A stretch of 64,000 bases of DNA from Aromatoleum evansii. GTDB lineage: Bacteria > Pseudomonadota > Gammaproteobacteria > Burkholderiales > Rhodocyclaceae. Under the pieces are notes generated by a model that saw only the letters and a program-made list of their open reading frames with translations, was not told where the DNA came from and ran no database searches. Shown here in pieces: positions 47,901 through 56,606 of this stretch. The DNA lies in the NCBI RefSeq assembly GCF_012910805.1, contig NZ_WTVK01000005.1, positions 83,191-147,190 on the forward strand, read 5' to 3'. A program made the translations under genes and the position numbers. The number at the start of each line of letters is the position of its first letter. Position 1 is the stretch's first letter.

Positions 47901-50085
47901 GGGACGGCTCAAGTTCGGCGGCGACGCCGCGCCCAAGCCGACCAAGAGCCTGCCGAAGAAGGTGCGCCTGGTCGATCTCTTCAGCGGTCCGGTGGCGCTC
48001 GACGACAAGGGCGAGGCCGAGATCTCGCTGCCGGTGCCGGACTTCAACGGCAGCCTGCGGCTGATGGCCGTCGCGACCAGCGGCGAGCGCTTCGGCATGC
48101 AGGAGGCCGAGGTCGTCGTGGCGGCGCCGCTCGTCGTCGAACTCGCGACGCCGCGCTTCCTGTCGGTCGGCGACAGCGCCGTGCTCGCGATGGACGTGCA
48201 GAACCTCTCCGGCGCCACCCAGGACGTGCGCATCAGCGTGACCAACGGCGACGGCCTCGCCATCGGGGTCGGCGAGCAGCGGGTCGCGCTCAAGGATCAG
48301 CAGAAGCGCATCCTGCGCATCCCCATCGAAGCGGGGACGGCGCTGGGACTCACCGAGGTGCGCGTGCATGTCGAGAGCGAGGCGGTGAAACTAGACCGCA
48401 GCTTCCCGCTGCAGGTGCAGGCGCCGACGCCGCGCCAGTCGGTGCTGAAGCGCGTCGTGCTCGCGCCGGGCGAAACAGTGGAAGTGCGCGACGCCGAGCT
48501 GGGCGGATTCCTGAAGTCCAGCGTCGTGGCGACGCTGGCAGTGTCCGACAAGGCGCCGATCGACGTGCGCAGCGCGGTGCGCGGCCTGCTGACCTACCCC
48601 TACGGCTGCGCGGAGCAGACGACCAGCACCGCCTACCCGCACGTGTTCATCGACGACACCGCCGCGAAGCAGTTCGGCCTCAAGCCCTACACGCAGGCCC
48701 AGCGCGCCGAGATGCTGGAGAAGGCGATCGGGCGGCTCGCGGGGATGCAGGCGCCGAACGGCGGCTTCAGCCTGTGGGGCAACGTCGGCAACTACGAGTA
48801 CTGGCTGTCGGCCTACGTCACGAACTTCCTGCTCGACGCGCGCGAGCAGGGCTTCAACGTCCCGGCCGAGATGGAAAAGCGTGCCGTCGAGTTCCTGTTG
48901 AAGGGCCTGCAGGAAGGCATCGCCGGCCTGCCGCGCGAAGCGGTGAAATACAGCGCGGATTCGGTGTGGACCGACCACCGCTACGCCGGATCGGGCCGCT
49001 TCGCGGTGCTCGCCTACGGCGCCTACGTGCTCGCGCGCCAGGGCAAGGCGCCACTCGCGACGCTGCGGCAATTGCATGAATCGCAGGACGCGGCGCATTC
49101 CGGACTCGGGCTGGTGCAGCTCGGCATCGCGCTGAAGCTGATGGGCGACGAGGCACGCGCGACCAGCGCGCTCGAGGCCGGCATCCGCAAGAACCGTCCG
49201 GACAATTACTGGTGGGGCGACTACGGCAGCAAGCTGCGCGACTGGGCACTGATGTACGTGCTGCTCGAGAAGCACGGGCTCAGGCCGGAAGGCCGCGAGA
49301 ACCTCGTGAACCTCGTCGCCGCCGAGCTGGACCACGGCCGCCATTACCACAGCACCCAGGAGAAGCTCGCGCTGTTCCTGCTCGGGCGCAGTTTCGTCAC
49401 CGGAGAAGGCGGCAGCTGGACGGCCGACACCGCCAGCGCCGGCAGGACGCAGGCGATCGGCGGCAAGGGCACGCAGTTCCTGTCGCTGTCCGCCGAGGAC
49501 GTCGCCGGCGGCGTGCGCCTCACCAACACCCATCAGGAAAGGCTCTTCGCCGAACTCAATCTCGCGGGCAACCCCGCGACGATGCCCGCGGCACGGCGCG
49601 ATGCCTTCGACCTCAGGCGCGAGTGGTACACGCCGGACGGACAGCCGCTCGGCAAGCGGCCGCTGCGCGTCGGCGAGACGCTGATCGTGCGCCTGCGCGT
49701 GCTCACCACCGGCCGCCACAGCAACGGCCTGGTCGTCGACTACGTGCCGGCAGGCGTCGAGATCGAGAACGCCAACATCGTGCAGGGCGAGCAGTCGGCG
49801 ATCAGCATCGCCGGCATCGATCCGCGCCAGGCAATGCAGGACGCCGCGATCCAGCACGTCGAGTTCCGCGACGACCGCTTCGTCGTCGCCGCGAAACTGC
49901 GCGGCGAGATGAACTTCTTCTACCGCGTGCGCGTCGTCACGCCGGGACGCTTCGTCGTGCCGCCGACCTACGCCGAGGACATGTACCAGCCGCACATCTA
50001 TGGCATCGCCGGAGGCGATGAAACGCTGCAGATCACCGAGGGAAGTCGTGGCGGAAGCAGCGACGGGGCCGACGGCGGGCAATGA
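44941..50085 (+). CDS. Bacterial alpha-2-macroglobulin with thioester motif
   Basis: A 1714-residue protease-trapping protein of the YfhM/ECAM type. An N-terminal membrane helix (about residues 13-31) anchors it; unlike E. coli YfhM there is no lipobox cysteine. MG domains follow, including the bait-region-bearing part. The thioester C1223-A-E-Q1226 in YPYGCAEQTTS is intact, followed by the alpha-alpha toroid with GGFSLWGNVGNYEYWLSAYV. It would covalently trap foreign proteases in the periplasm. It overlaps the next gene, pbpC, by 4 bp (ATGA); this pairing with PBP1C is a known one. Confidence 0.94.
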   Translation: MRFGKAGSRGVGIAPVALVIVLVAALGGYFFATRDRTGEESEADNVPFELVDGAPRELDGSPALALSFSLPLDARGDHDKFLQVLEMPSPGHAAEGSSAGVQYEDEEDGSTTTAVSNASSRDAADTATEGGKPVAGAWVVGENPRLLFFPHVKPQTRYVVRVMAGLPAKNGSTLDAEARFSIRMGTVAPAFYFASRGMVLPAGQNGGLPVTTVNVPEVDIQFLKVKPERLSEFLDQVVAGQATRDASANTEDGESYDEEAYYYGDSRTRLKGAVDGWQLDQLHRLTTSAFIGRFVTEQKPDRRRVTFIPVEDIPALREPGVYVAVMSQPNRFRHEFQTTYFYVSDLGLHVRQYAAGADAWVSSLASGKAVSGAELSWIDGEGKTLARGETDGDGRAHFAERPKGARVLTARKDGHLSLIALKEPALDLGEFDVAGTPFVPVRLFAYSGRNLYRPGERFDVSVIARDADGRVVPPQPIQAALRRPDGKLQWTRTWKPVELDPGYYTQAIELPVDAATGSWALELRTDPAASTAAAVMRFGVEEFLPERMKLELTSSAEILADDASWRIDVSGRYLYGAPAAGNSLVGVVNTERNRNPLAQKLPGFVFGDADEDTVKSRTELSENTLDDAGKTNIAVDLEAVAGRRSPFTVRATIGLLESGGRPVIRSIERVHWPAPVLVGVRPMFVGAYAREGAAAEFEVVRTDIAGTLKAGTALPVRLFRENRNYYWRFDDQRGWNSGFTETDELVSTTQVSMPAGGRGKLALPVKYGRYRLEVFDPETQQTARYRFYAGWNAQDDETQGVRPDLVALKLDKSGYADGETAHLTITPPHAGEALVTVEGDKALWVRRLSIGADGTTIDIPVDKDWKRHDLYVSVMMLRPGSSGEMITPARALGLIHLPLDRSQRRLDVALEAPQKMKPEQPLKVRVKVPEARGQKAMVTLSAVDAGILNITAFKSPDPFAFFFARLRYGADAHDVYGRLIEKMAGDKGRLKFGGDAAPKPTKSLPKKVRLVDLFSGPVALDDKGEAEISLPVPDFNGSLRLMAVATSGERFGMQEAEVVVAAPLVVELATPRFLSVGDSAVLAMDVQNLSGATQDVRISVTNGDGLAIGVGEQRVALKDQQKRILRIPIEAGTALGLTEVRVHVESEAVKLDRSFPLQVQAPTPRQSVLKRVVLAPGETVEVRDAELGGFLKSSVVATLAVSDKAPIDVRSAVRGLLTYPYGCAEQTTSTAYPHVFIDDTAAKQFGLKPYTQAQRAEMLEKAIGRLAGMQAPNGGFSLWGNVGNYEYWLSAYVTNFLLDAREQGFNVPAEMEKRAVEFLLKGLQEGIAGLPREAVKYSADSVWTDHRYAGSGRFAVLAYGAYVLARQGKAPLATLRQLHESQDAAHSGLGLVQLGIALKLMGDEARATSALEAGIRKNRPDNYWWGDYGSKLRDWALMYVLLEKHGLRPEGRENLVNLVAAELDHGRHYHSTQEKLALFLLGRSFVTGEGGSWTADTASAGRTQAIGGKGTQFLSLSAEDVAGGVRLTNTHQERLFAELNLAGNPATMPAARRDAFDLRREWYTPDGQPLGKRPLRVGETLIVRLRVLTTGRHSNGLVVDYVPAGVEIENANIVQGEQSAISIAGIDPRQAMQDAAIQHVEFRDDRFVVAAKLRGEMNFFYRVRVVTPGRFVVPPTYAEDMYQPHIYGIAGGDETLQITEGSRGGSSDGADGGQ

Positions 50086-52379
50086 GCCGCCGCATGCGCC
50101 TCGCGCTCGCCGCGGTGCTGGCGCTGCTGCTTGTCGCCGACCAGCTCTTCCCGCCACCCCTGCCGGGGCGCGCAGCGCCGCATGCCCAGGTGGTGCTGGC
50201 GCGCGACGGCACGCCCTTGCGCGCCTTTCCCGACCGCACGCACATCTGGCGCCATCCCGTCCGCGCCGACGAGGTGTCGCCGCGCTACGTCGAGGCGCTG
50301 ATCGCCTACGAGGACCGCTTCTTCCGCTGGCATCCCGGCGTGAATCCGCTCGCGCTGCTGCGCGCCGCGGGGCAGTGGGCGATGAGCGGCCGCGTCGTGT
50401 CGGGCGGCTCCACGCTGACCATGCAGGTCGCGCGCATCCTCGATCCGACCCCGCACACGCTGCGCGGCAAGCTGCGTCAGATGGTGCGCGCGCTGCAGCT
50501 GGAATTGCGCCTGTCCAAGCGCGAGATCCTCGAGCTCTACCTCGGCTACGCGCCGATGGGCGGCGTGCTGGAGGGGGTCGAGGCGGCCAGCCGCGCCTAT
50601 CTCGGCAAGCCCGCGGCGCGCCTCACGGAAGCCGAGGCCGCGCTGCTGACGGTGCTGCCGCAGGCCCCGTCGCTGCTGCGTCCGGACCGCTACCCCGAGC
50701 GCGCACGGGCTGCACGCGACAAGGTGCTGGCGCGCATGACGACGTACTGGGGGGCGGAACGCGTGCGCGACGCACGCGAGGAGCCGGTGATCGCGCAGAC
50801 GGTGCGCGAACCGCTGCTCGCGCCGCTGTTCGCCGAACGCGTGCGCCGCGAGCATCCCCGCCGGCCGCGCTTGGAGACCACGCTGGACGCGGGCATGCAG
50901 GGCATGGTCGAACAGCTCCTCGCGTCGCGGCTGTCGGTGCTGCCCCCCCGCGTGTCGATGGCCGCGCTGGTCGTCGACAGCACGACGCTGGAAGTGCTCG
51001 CCTACGCCGGTTCCGCCGACTTCGGCGACGAGAGCCGCTTCGCGCACGTGGACATGGTGCGCGCGGCACGCTCGCCGGGCTCGACGCTGAAGCCCTTCCT
51101 CTACGGGCTGGCGCTCGACGAAGGCCTGATCCATTCGGAATCGCTGCTGGCCGACGTGCCGCAGTCCTTCTCGGGCTACCAGCCGGGCAACTTCCAGGCA
51201 AACTTCAGCGGCCCGGTGAGCGTGTCGCACGCGCTGCAGAAATCGCTGAACGTGCCGGCCGTGGAGGTGCTGGACCGTCTCGGGCCGCAGCGCTTCGTCG
51301 CCCAGCTGCGCCGCGGCGGCCTCCGGCTGGAGCTGCCGCGCGGCGCGGCGCCCAACCTCAGCGTCATCCTGGGCGGCGCCGCGACGAGCCTGGAGAACCT
51401 GGTCGGGGCCTATTCATCGTTCGCGCGCGGCGGCATCGCCGCCCGGCCGCGCTACACGCGGGAGGCGCCGCTCGAGGAGGCCCGCATGATGAGCGCGGGC
51501 GCGGCCTTCATCGTGCGCGACATCCTCGAATCGGGCGGGCCGCTCGCGCGCGCGGTCGAAGGCGGCGTCGGCGTGCGGCGGGGCATCGCCTTCAAGACCG
51601 GCACGAGCTTCGGCTTCCGCGACGCGTGGTCGGTCGGCGTCAGCGACCGCCTGACGGTGGGCGTGTGGGTCGGCCGGCCCGACGGCACGCCCAACCCCGG
51701 CTTCTTCGGCGCGAACATCGCCGCGCCGCTGCTGATCGACGTGTTTGCCGCGGTCGACGGCGCGCAGCCCGGGCCACGCTTCCCGCCAGAGGGCGTATCG
51801 CAGGCGAAGATCTGCTGGCCGCTGGGCACCCGCGGCGACGAACTGCCGCCCGGGCTGTGCCACGAGCAGCGCACCGCATGGATCCTCAACGACGCCGCGC
51901 CGCCGACCTTTCCCGACCGCCTGCGCGGCGGCGCGGCACGCTACACGGATCACCGCGACGCGGACATCGGCCTGCGCGTGCGTGCCGCCTGCGCGCCGGG
52001 CGAGATGCGCGCCGTCGAGATGGCGCGCTGGCCCGCCGCGCTCGAGCCCTGGCTGGATGCCGCAACCCGTCGGCACGCGCTGCCGCCCGCGTGGGCGCCC
52101 ACGTGCAAGGACGCAGTCGCTCCCGAGGCGGGACTGAAGATCGTCGGCGTCAGCGACGGGGAAACCATACGCCGCGCGGGCACCGGCCCGGCGCCCGAAC
52201 TGCGGCTGGAGGCACGTGGCGGGCAGGACAGCCTCACTTGGCTCGTGAACGGCGTGCAGGTCGGGCGCGTCGCGGCGGGACGCTCATTGCTGCACAAGTT
52301 TCCCGTGGCCGGCCCGTACCGGATCACGGCGATGGACGACGCGGGCCGCTTCGACAGCGTGGAAATCAGCGTCCGCTAG
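50082..52379 (+). CDS. pbpC: Penicillin-binding protein 1C
   Basis: A 765-residue bifunctional class A PBP. One N-terminal membrane helix is followed by a GT51 glycosyltransferase domain with catalytic E77 in AYEDRFFRWHPG and the GGSTLTMQVARIL motif. The transpeptidase domain has S334-T-L-K337, S388-L-N390 and K505-T-G-T508. A C-terminal PBP1C domain (about 680-765) ends with WLVNGVQVGRV and a beta-rich tail. It is translationally coupled to the alpha-2-macroglobulin and may repair wall damaged where proteases enter. Confidence 0.95.
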   Translation: MSRRMRLALAAVLALLLVADQLFPPPLPGRAAPHAQVVLARDGTPLRAFPDRTHIWRHPVRADEVSPRYVEALIAYEDRFFRWHPGVNPLALLRAAGQWAMSGRVVSGGSTLTMQVARILDPTPHTLRGKLRQMVRALQLELRLSKREILELYLGYAPMGGVLEGVEAASRAYLGKPAARLTEAEAALLTVLPQAPSLLRPDRYPERARAARDKVLARMTTYWGAERVRDAREEPVIAQTVREPLLAPLFAERVRREHPRRPRLETTLDAGMQGMVEQLLASRLSVLPPRVSMAALVVDSTTLEVLAYAGSADFGDESRFAHVDMVRAARSPGSTLKPFLYGLALDEGLIHSESLLADVPQSFSGYQPGNFQANFSGPVSVSHALQKSLNVPAVEVLDRLGPQRFVAQLRRGGLRLELPRGAAPNLSVILGGAATSLENLVGAYSSFARGGIAARPRYTREAPLEEARMMSAGAAFIVRDILESGGPLARAVEGGVGVRRGIAFKTGTSFGFRDAWSVGVSDRLTVGVWVGRPDGTPNPGFFGANIAAPLLIDVFAAVDGAQPGPRFPPEGVSQAKICWPLGTRGDELPPGLCHEQRTAWILNDAAPPTFPDRLRGGAARYTDHRDADIGLRVRAACAPGEMRAVEMARWPAALEPWLDAATRRHALPPAWAPTCKDAVAPEAGLKIVGVSDGETIRRAGTGPAPELRLEARGGQDSLTWLVNGVQVGRVAAGRSLLHKFPVAGPYRITAMDDAGRFDSVEISVR

Positions 52380-52699
52380 TGTAGTGGTGCGCTCTTGATG
52401 AGACATGTCCATCGCCCGGCGCGAGAGCCTCCTCATGCTTGGAGTTCGCAAGGTACGACTAGCAGGTTCCTTCCCCTTCAAGGGGAAGGACAGGATGGGG
52501 ATGGGTTTCTTGCAGACGCTCCGGAGTCCCCCCATCCCCACCCCAACCCGGGAGTCTTCGCTTCGCTCCGCCGTTCCGCAGGCACGGAGCTACGCTCCGC
52601 GAAACCCCTGCCTCACCCCCTTGAAGGGGAGGGAGTCACCGGGCGACACTCAATCTGAGATCACGTAATGACTTGCCGGCTTAAAAGTCGTGTCCCGCG
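52380..52699. other. 320-bp gene-free, repeat-rich region
   Basis: It lies between the convergent ends of pbpC and the HD-GYP gene. It contains the hairpin at 52469-52489, GATGGGGATGGG facing CCCCATCCCCACCCC (about 52494-52545), an inverted TTCGC/GCGAA segment (52560-52603), and a second CCCCTTGAAGGGG hairpin at 52617-52629. No open frame here has coding character. Confidence 0.7.
52469..52489. repeat. Perfect hairpin in composite repeat
   Basis: CCTTCCCCTT and AAGGGGAAGG around one base. With the inverted second copy at 52617-52629 (CCCCTT/AAGGGG) it forms the ends of a composite repeat-like unit of about 160 bp. Confidence 0.75.
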
Positions 52700-53950
52700 T
52701 CAGCCGTGCGCGCGCTGCGCGAAGTACGCGAGGTTCATGCGCGGGTTGAGGTAATCGACGATTTCGCGCGGCAGCGCGCGCGGCTTGAGCACCGCGTCGA
52801 TCACGACCTCGTCGGAGTCGGCCAGGTTGAGCACCAGCGCGTCGCGGCGCGGCACGCCCGGTTCGTATACCAGCACCGTCGGCTTGAGCGTGTTGCCGCG
52901 CGTGACCGCGACGACGATGGCGATCGAGCCGGCCGACAGGCGCACGAAGGAGCCGGGCGGATACACCCCGAGCTCCTTGATGAAGGTCGACAGCATGAAG
53001 GCATCGAAATGCGCCGACTCGCGCGCGAACATCTGCGACAGCGCTTCGGCGGGCGTCATGGCTTCCGCCAGCGAATGCGGATTGCACAGGTTGTCGTAGC
53101 GGTTCGCGATTGCGACCATGCGCGCGAGCGGATTGATGTCCGGGCCCTTGCGGCCGGCGGGAAAACCGCTGCCATCCACGCATTCGTGATGCTCGCGGAT
53201 GATTGCGCACACCGAGGGCGAGACGTGCTTGCCGACGATCTGCAGCCCGTACTCGCAATGCATGCGATAGAGGGATTCCTCCGGGCGGCTGCGTTCCTTG
53301 GTGCGCAACACGATGGGGTTGATGCGCTTGGCGCCGATGTCGTGCAGCAGCGCGCCCATGCCGGCGGCTTCGAAGACTTCGCGCTTCAGCCCCAGCGCTT
53401 TCGCGAGGATCATCGTCAGGATCATCACGTTGAGCGCGTGCTGGTGCGTGGCATCGTCGCGCTTGCGCGAGGCGACCAGCATCACGGTCGCACCGGGGTC
53501 GTCGAGGAAGGTCGACACGAGCTCCCCGACCATGGCGCCGGCCAGTGCGGTGGCCGCCGCCGGTTCGCGCATGAGGTCGGCGATCAGGTTCTTCGTCGAG
53601 TCGACGCATTCCCCGTAGGCCTTCTCGCAGCTGCGGATGAGCTCGCGCTGTTCGGCCATGCGTGTCGCTTCGCGGCGCTTGGCCTCGATGCGGTGCTCGT
53701 CCGCGGGCTGGGGTGCGGCTGCAGGAGGCACGGGCGGGGCGCTTTCGCATTCGCGTGGCCCGACCGCCGAGCGCGCGGGGTCGTACGCGATGCGGGGCAG
53801 ACCGAGTTCGCGCAATGCCCGCAGCTGCTTCTCGCTGCTGATGCGGAAGGAGTTGACCAGGAAGGGGTGGTCGAGCCAGGGCATGTCCAGCGATACGAAC
53901 ATGCCCACCTGCAGTTGTTCGACGCCGACTTTCGGCAGTGCGTCCGGCAT
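52700..53950 (-). CDS. HD-GYP family protein with DUF3391 N-terminus, atypical motifs
   Basis: A 416-residue putative cyclic-di-GMP phosphodiesterase. The start MPDALPKVGVEQLQVGMFV is chosen because DUF3391 begins there. The catalytic region has LLHDIGAKRINP (canonical HDIGK), YRMHCEYGLQIV, HHECVDGSGFP (canonical HHExxDGxGYP), and AIANRYDNLCN (canonical ADxYDAL). The HD and HH pairs are kept, but GYP is GFP and a conserved aspartate position is Asn. Reduced or altered activity is possible. It stands alone between pbpC and tpx. Confidence 0.88.
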   Translation of the reverse strand: MPDALPKVGVEQLQVGMFVSLDMPWLDHPFLVNSFRISSEKQLRALRELGLPRIAYDPARSAVGPRECESAPPVPPAAAPQPADEHRIEAKRREATRMAEQRELIRSCEKAYGECVDSTKNLIADLMREPAAATALAGAMVGELVSTFLDDPGATVMLVASRKRDDATHQHALNVMILTMILAKALGLKREVFEAAGMGALLHDIGAKRINPIVLRTKERSRPEESLYRMHCEYGLQIVGKHVSPSVCAIIREHHECVDGSGFPAGRKGPDINPLARMVAIANRYDNLCNPHSLAEAMTPAEALSQMFARESAHFDAFMLSTFIKELGVYPPGSFVRLSAGSIAIVVAVTRGNTLKPTVLVYEPGVPRRDALVLNLADSDEVVIDAVLKPRALPREIVDYLNPRMNLAYFAQRAHG

Positions 53951-54083
53951 CTCGTTACATCGGGTGACGGAGGGGAGGCGGCTGAATCCGCCAGCCGGAT
54001 GCGGGAGCGGCGGCGACCGCAAGCCGGCCGCGCGCCCGGCCCGCATGATAAACCCATTCCACGGAGCGGGCTTTGCAGACGGC

Positions 54084-54584
54084 TTACTTCAGCGCCGCGA
54101 GCGCCGCCGCGTAGTCGGGTTCGTCCTTGATCTCGCCGACGAGCTGCGAGTGCAGCACCTTGTTGTCGGCATCGAGCACGACGACGGCGCGCGCGCATGC
54201 GCCGACCAGCGGGCCGGATGCGATCTCGACGCCGTAGTCGTTCAGGAAGTTGCGCCCGCGCAGCGTCGACAGCGTGACGACGTTTTCCAGACCTTCGGCG
54301 ACGCAGAAGCGCTTGGCGGCGAAGGGCAGGTCGGCGGAGATGACCAGGACGACGGTGTCGACGAGCTTGCTCGCCTCGGCGTTGAACTTGCGCGTGGAGG
54401 TCGCGCAGGTGGGCGTGTCGAGGCTGGGGACGATGTTGAGGACCTTGCGCTTGCCGGCGTAATCGGCGAGCGTGACGTCCTTGAGGTCGGCGCCGACCAG
54501 CGACAGCGGCGGGACGGTGTCGCCCTTCTGCGGGAACTTGCCGGCGACTTCGATCGGATTGCCGCCCAGGGTCACGGTGCTCAT
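54084..54584 (-). CDS. tpx: Thiol peroxidase (atypical 2-Cys peroxiredoxin)
   Basis: A 166-residue Tpx that reduces hydroperoxides with thioredoxin. The peroxidatic cysteine is C60 in [12 protein letters not shown] and the resolving cysteine is C94 in KRFCVAEGL. The length and the N-terminal [12 protein letters not shown] are typical. It is monocistronic, 133 bp from the HD-GYP gene. Confidence 0.97.
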   Translation of the reverse strand: MSTVTLGGNPIEVAGKFPQKGDTVPPLSLVGADLKDVTLADYAGKRKVLNIVPSLDTPTCATSTRKFNAEASKLVDTVVLVISADLPFAAKRFCVAEGLENVVTLSTLRGRNFLNDYGVEIASGPLVGACARAVVVLDADNKVLHSQLVGEIKDEPDYAAALAALK

Positions 54585-54748
54585 CTGCTTGTCTCCTCTG
54601 TAGGTGTTCGTGCACAGGCCGGCATGGCACCGGCTTTATCCGATCAGTCTAGTCGGGATCGCGCGGCAGGGGAACCGCGGCGCCATCAGGGACAAGGCAG
54701 GGTGCCGCGGAGGGCCGAAGCCCCCCGCGGCGGGCAGGGCGCGGCGGA

Positions 54749-55753
54749 TCAGGGGTGGCCCGAGCGCCCGGCCTTGACCTCGTCGTACCAGTGCTCGTGG
54801 TGCTCCTTCGCCCAGGTCTCGTCCACGTAGCCGGTCTTCATCGACTGGTAGGCGCCTTCGACGCCTATCGTGCCCATGTAGATGTGGCCCAGCGACAGGG
54901 CGATCAGGACGATCGCGCCGACGCCGTGGATGATGTTGGCGAGCTGCATGTCCGCGCGCGTCTGGCCGAAGTTGGGGAAGTCCATCACGAGGCCGGAGCC
55001 GGCGACGATCAGGCCGAGGAAGGTCACGCCGATCCAGAACCAAGTCTTCTCGCCGAAGTTGAAGCGCCCCGAAGGCACGTGCTCGCCGCTGGCGATGCCG
55101 CCGGCCTTGCGGATCCACACGCTGTCGATCGCCTGCCACACGTTGTCGCGCAGGAAGGCGAGGATCATCAGCAGCGTGAACACCGCGAACACCGGCCCGA
55201 GGTAGTTGTGGATGCCCTTGCCGGCCCACAGCAGGCCGCCGAGCGCGGCGTTGCCGAAGATCGGCTCGATGACGTGCTTGCCGAACAGGATGCATACGCC
55301 GGTGATGCCCAGCACGACGAAGCTGATCGCGGTGCCCCAATGCACGACGCGCTCGAACAGGTTGAAGCGCTGCATCCTGCGCCCGGTCGGCGCGCCGTGC
55401 AGCTTAACCGCGCCCTTGACCGCATAGAACAGCCCGATCGCGGTCGGCACGACCAGCAGCAGGATGCCGCCGTAGAAGGTGATCGGGCCGTTGCGCCACT
55501 GCCGCCAGGTCTGGCCTTCGCTCTGGATCAGCACGCCGGTTTCCGGGCCGCGCACGGTGGTGAAGTGCGACTTGCCCGAATCCACCTCGCGCCACACCGG
55601 GGCGTTGTTGAGCGGCTGCGTGTGCTGGCGCTCGACCTGCGCCGCAGCCGGGTCGGCCTGCGCCAGCGCCGCCCCGCTGCCCAGCATGAACAGCCACAGC
55701 ACCAGCGCCAGCAGCAGGGCGAGCCCGCCGCGTTGTCCGAGGGTTGTGCTCAT
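54749..55753 (-). CDS. fdoI: Formate dehydrogenase gamma subunit (cytochrome b556)
   Basis: A 334-residue membrane subunit that passes electrons from FdhB to the quinone pool. The start MSTTLGQRGG is chosen. A signal peptide and a periplasmic segment of about 70 residues precede four to five membrane helices. Haem-ligand candidates are the histidines in FERVVHWGTA, KGIHNYLGP, IIHGVGA and LGHIYMG. It is the last gene of the operon, 10 bp after a small lipoprotein gene. Confidence 0.93.
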   Translation of the reverse strand: MSTTLGQRGGLALLLALVLWLFMLGSGAALAQADPAAAQVERQHTQPLNNAPVWREVDSGKSHFTTVRGPETGVLIQSEGQTWRQWRNGPITFYGGILLLVVPTAIGLFYAVKGAVKLHGAPTGRRMQRFNLFERVVHWGTAISFVVLGITGVCILFGKHVIEPIFGNAALGGLLWAGKGIHNYLGPVFAVFTLLMILAFLRDNVWQAIDSVWIRKAGGIASGEHVPSGRFNFGEKTWFWIGVTFLGLIVAGSGLVMDFPNFGQTRADMQLANIIHGVGAIVLIALSLGHIYMGTIGVEGAYQSMKTGYVDETWAKEHHEHWYDEVKAGRSGHP

Positions 55754-55763
55754 CGCCGACTCC

Positions 55764-55988
55764 TCACTCGACACGCTTGTACTCGTTCTGGCTGCGGATG
55801 CGGGTGCGCAGCGCCTGCTCCCACGCCCCCTTGTCGCCCTTGAAGGTGCCGGCTTCCCAAGGCCGCGTGTCGGGCTTGCCGGAGTACTTGCCATCCTTGT
55901 AGCTGGCGACCTGCGGCTGCTCGCCGCAGCCGGCCAGCAGCGCGCCCGCGAGCGCGGCGGCGATCACGTACGGAATGCGCGTTTTCAT
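55764..55988 (-). CDS. Small lipoprotein in the formate dehydrogenase operon
   Basis: A 74-residue precursor with a lipobox (LLAGC, C21), giving a mature peptide of about 54 residues: charged, rich in Lys, Gly and Asp, with SYKDGKYSGKPDTRPWE. It overlaps the fdhB stop by 4 bp (ATGA) and precedes the gamma subunit gene by 10 bp, so it is made together with them. I do not recognise the family. A role in membrane-side assembly or as an extra subunit is inference from position. Confidence 0.85.
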   Translation of the reverse strand: MKTRIPYVIAAALAGALLAGCGEQPQVASYKDGKYSGKPDTRPWEAGTFKGDKGAWEQALRTRIRSQNEYKRVE

Positions 55989-56590
55989 TTCGCTTCCTCC
56001 TTGTCCTTGCCGTAGGCGGTCATCCAGCCCCAGGCCTCGACGCCCTTGCCGCGGCGCAGGACGCGGTCGCGGAAGATGTCCGAAATCTCCGCCGAATCGC
56101 CGGCGAGCAACGCCTTGGTCGAGCACATCTCGGCGCACAGCGGCAGCTTGCCTTCGGCGATGCGGTTGCGGCCGTACTTGTCGAACTCGGCCTGCGAGCC
56201 GTTCTCCTCGGGGCCGCCGGCGCAGAAGGTGCACTTGTCCATCTTGCCGCGCGCGCCGAAGGCCGCCGGGCCATTGGGGAACTGCGGTGCGCCGAAGGGA
56301 CAGGCGTAGAAGCAGTAGCCGCAGCCGATGCAGCCGTCCTTGTCGTGCAGGACGATGCCTTCCTCGGTCTTGTAGAACACGTTGGTCGGACACACCGCCA
56401 TGCACGGCGCGTCCGAGCAGTGCATGCAGGCGACGGAGATCGAACGTTCGCCCGGCACGCCGTCGTTCATCGTGACGACGCGCCGGCGGTTCACGCCCCA
56501 GGGCACCTCGTGCTCGTTCTTGCACGCGGTGACGCAACCGTTGCACTCGATGCAGCGCTCGGCGTCACACAGGAATTTCATGCGTCCCAT
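55985..56590 (-). CDS. fdhB: Formate dehydrogenase iron-sulfur (beta) subunit
   Basis: A 201-residue protein with four cysteine groups, enough for four [4Fe-4S] clusters: C13/C16/C19/C23, C55/C58/C63/C67, C87/C90/C93/C97, and C120/C123/C152/C156. It lacks a signal peptide, so it is presumably co-exported with FdhA by the Tat system. It transfers electrons from FdhA to the cytochrome b subunit. It follows fdhA by 16 bp. Confidence 0.96.
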   Translation of the reverse strand: MGRMKFLCDAERCIECNGCVTACKNEHEVPWGVNRRRVVTMNDGVPGERSISVACMHCSDAPCMAVCPTNVFYKTEEGIVLHDKDGCIGCGYCFYACPFGAPQFPNGPAAFGARGKMDKCTFCAGGPEENGSQAEFDKYGRNRIAEGKLPLCAEMCSTKALLAGDSAEISDIFRDRVLRRGKGVEAWGWMTAYGKDKEEAK

Positions 56591-56606
56591 TTAGTCTCTC
56601 CTCCCC

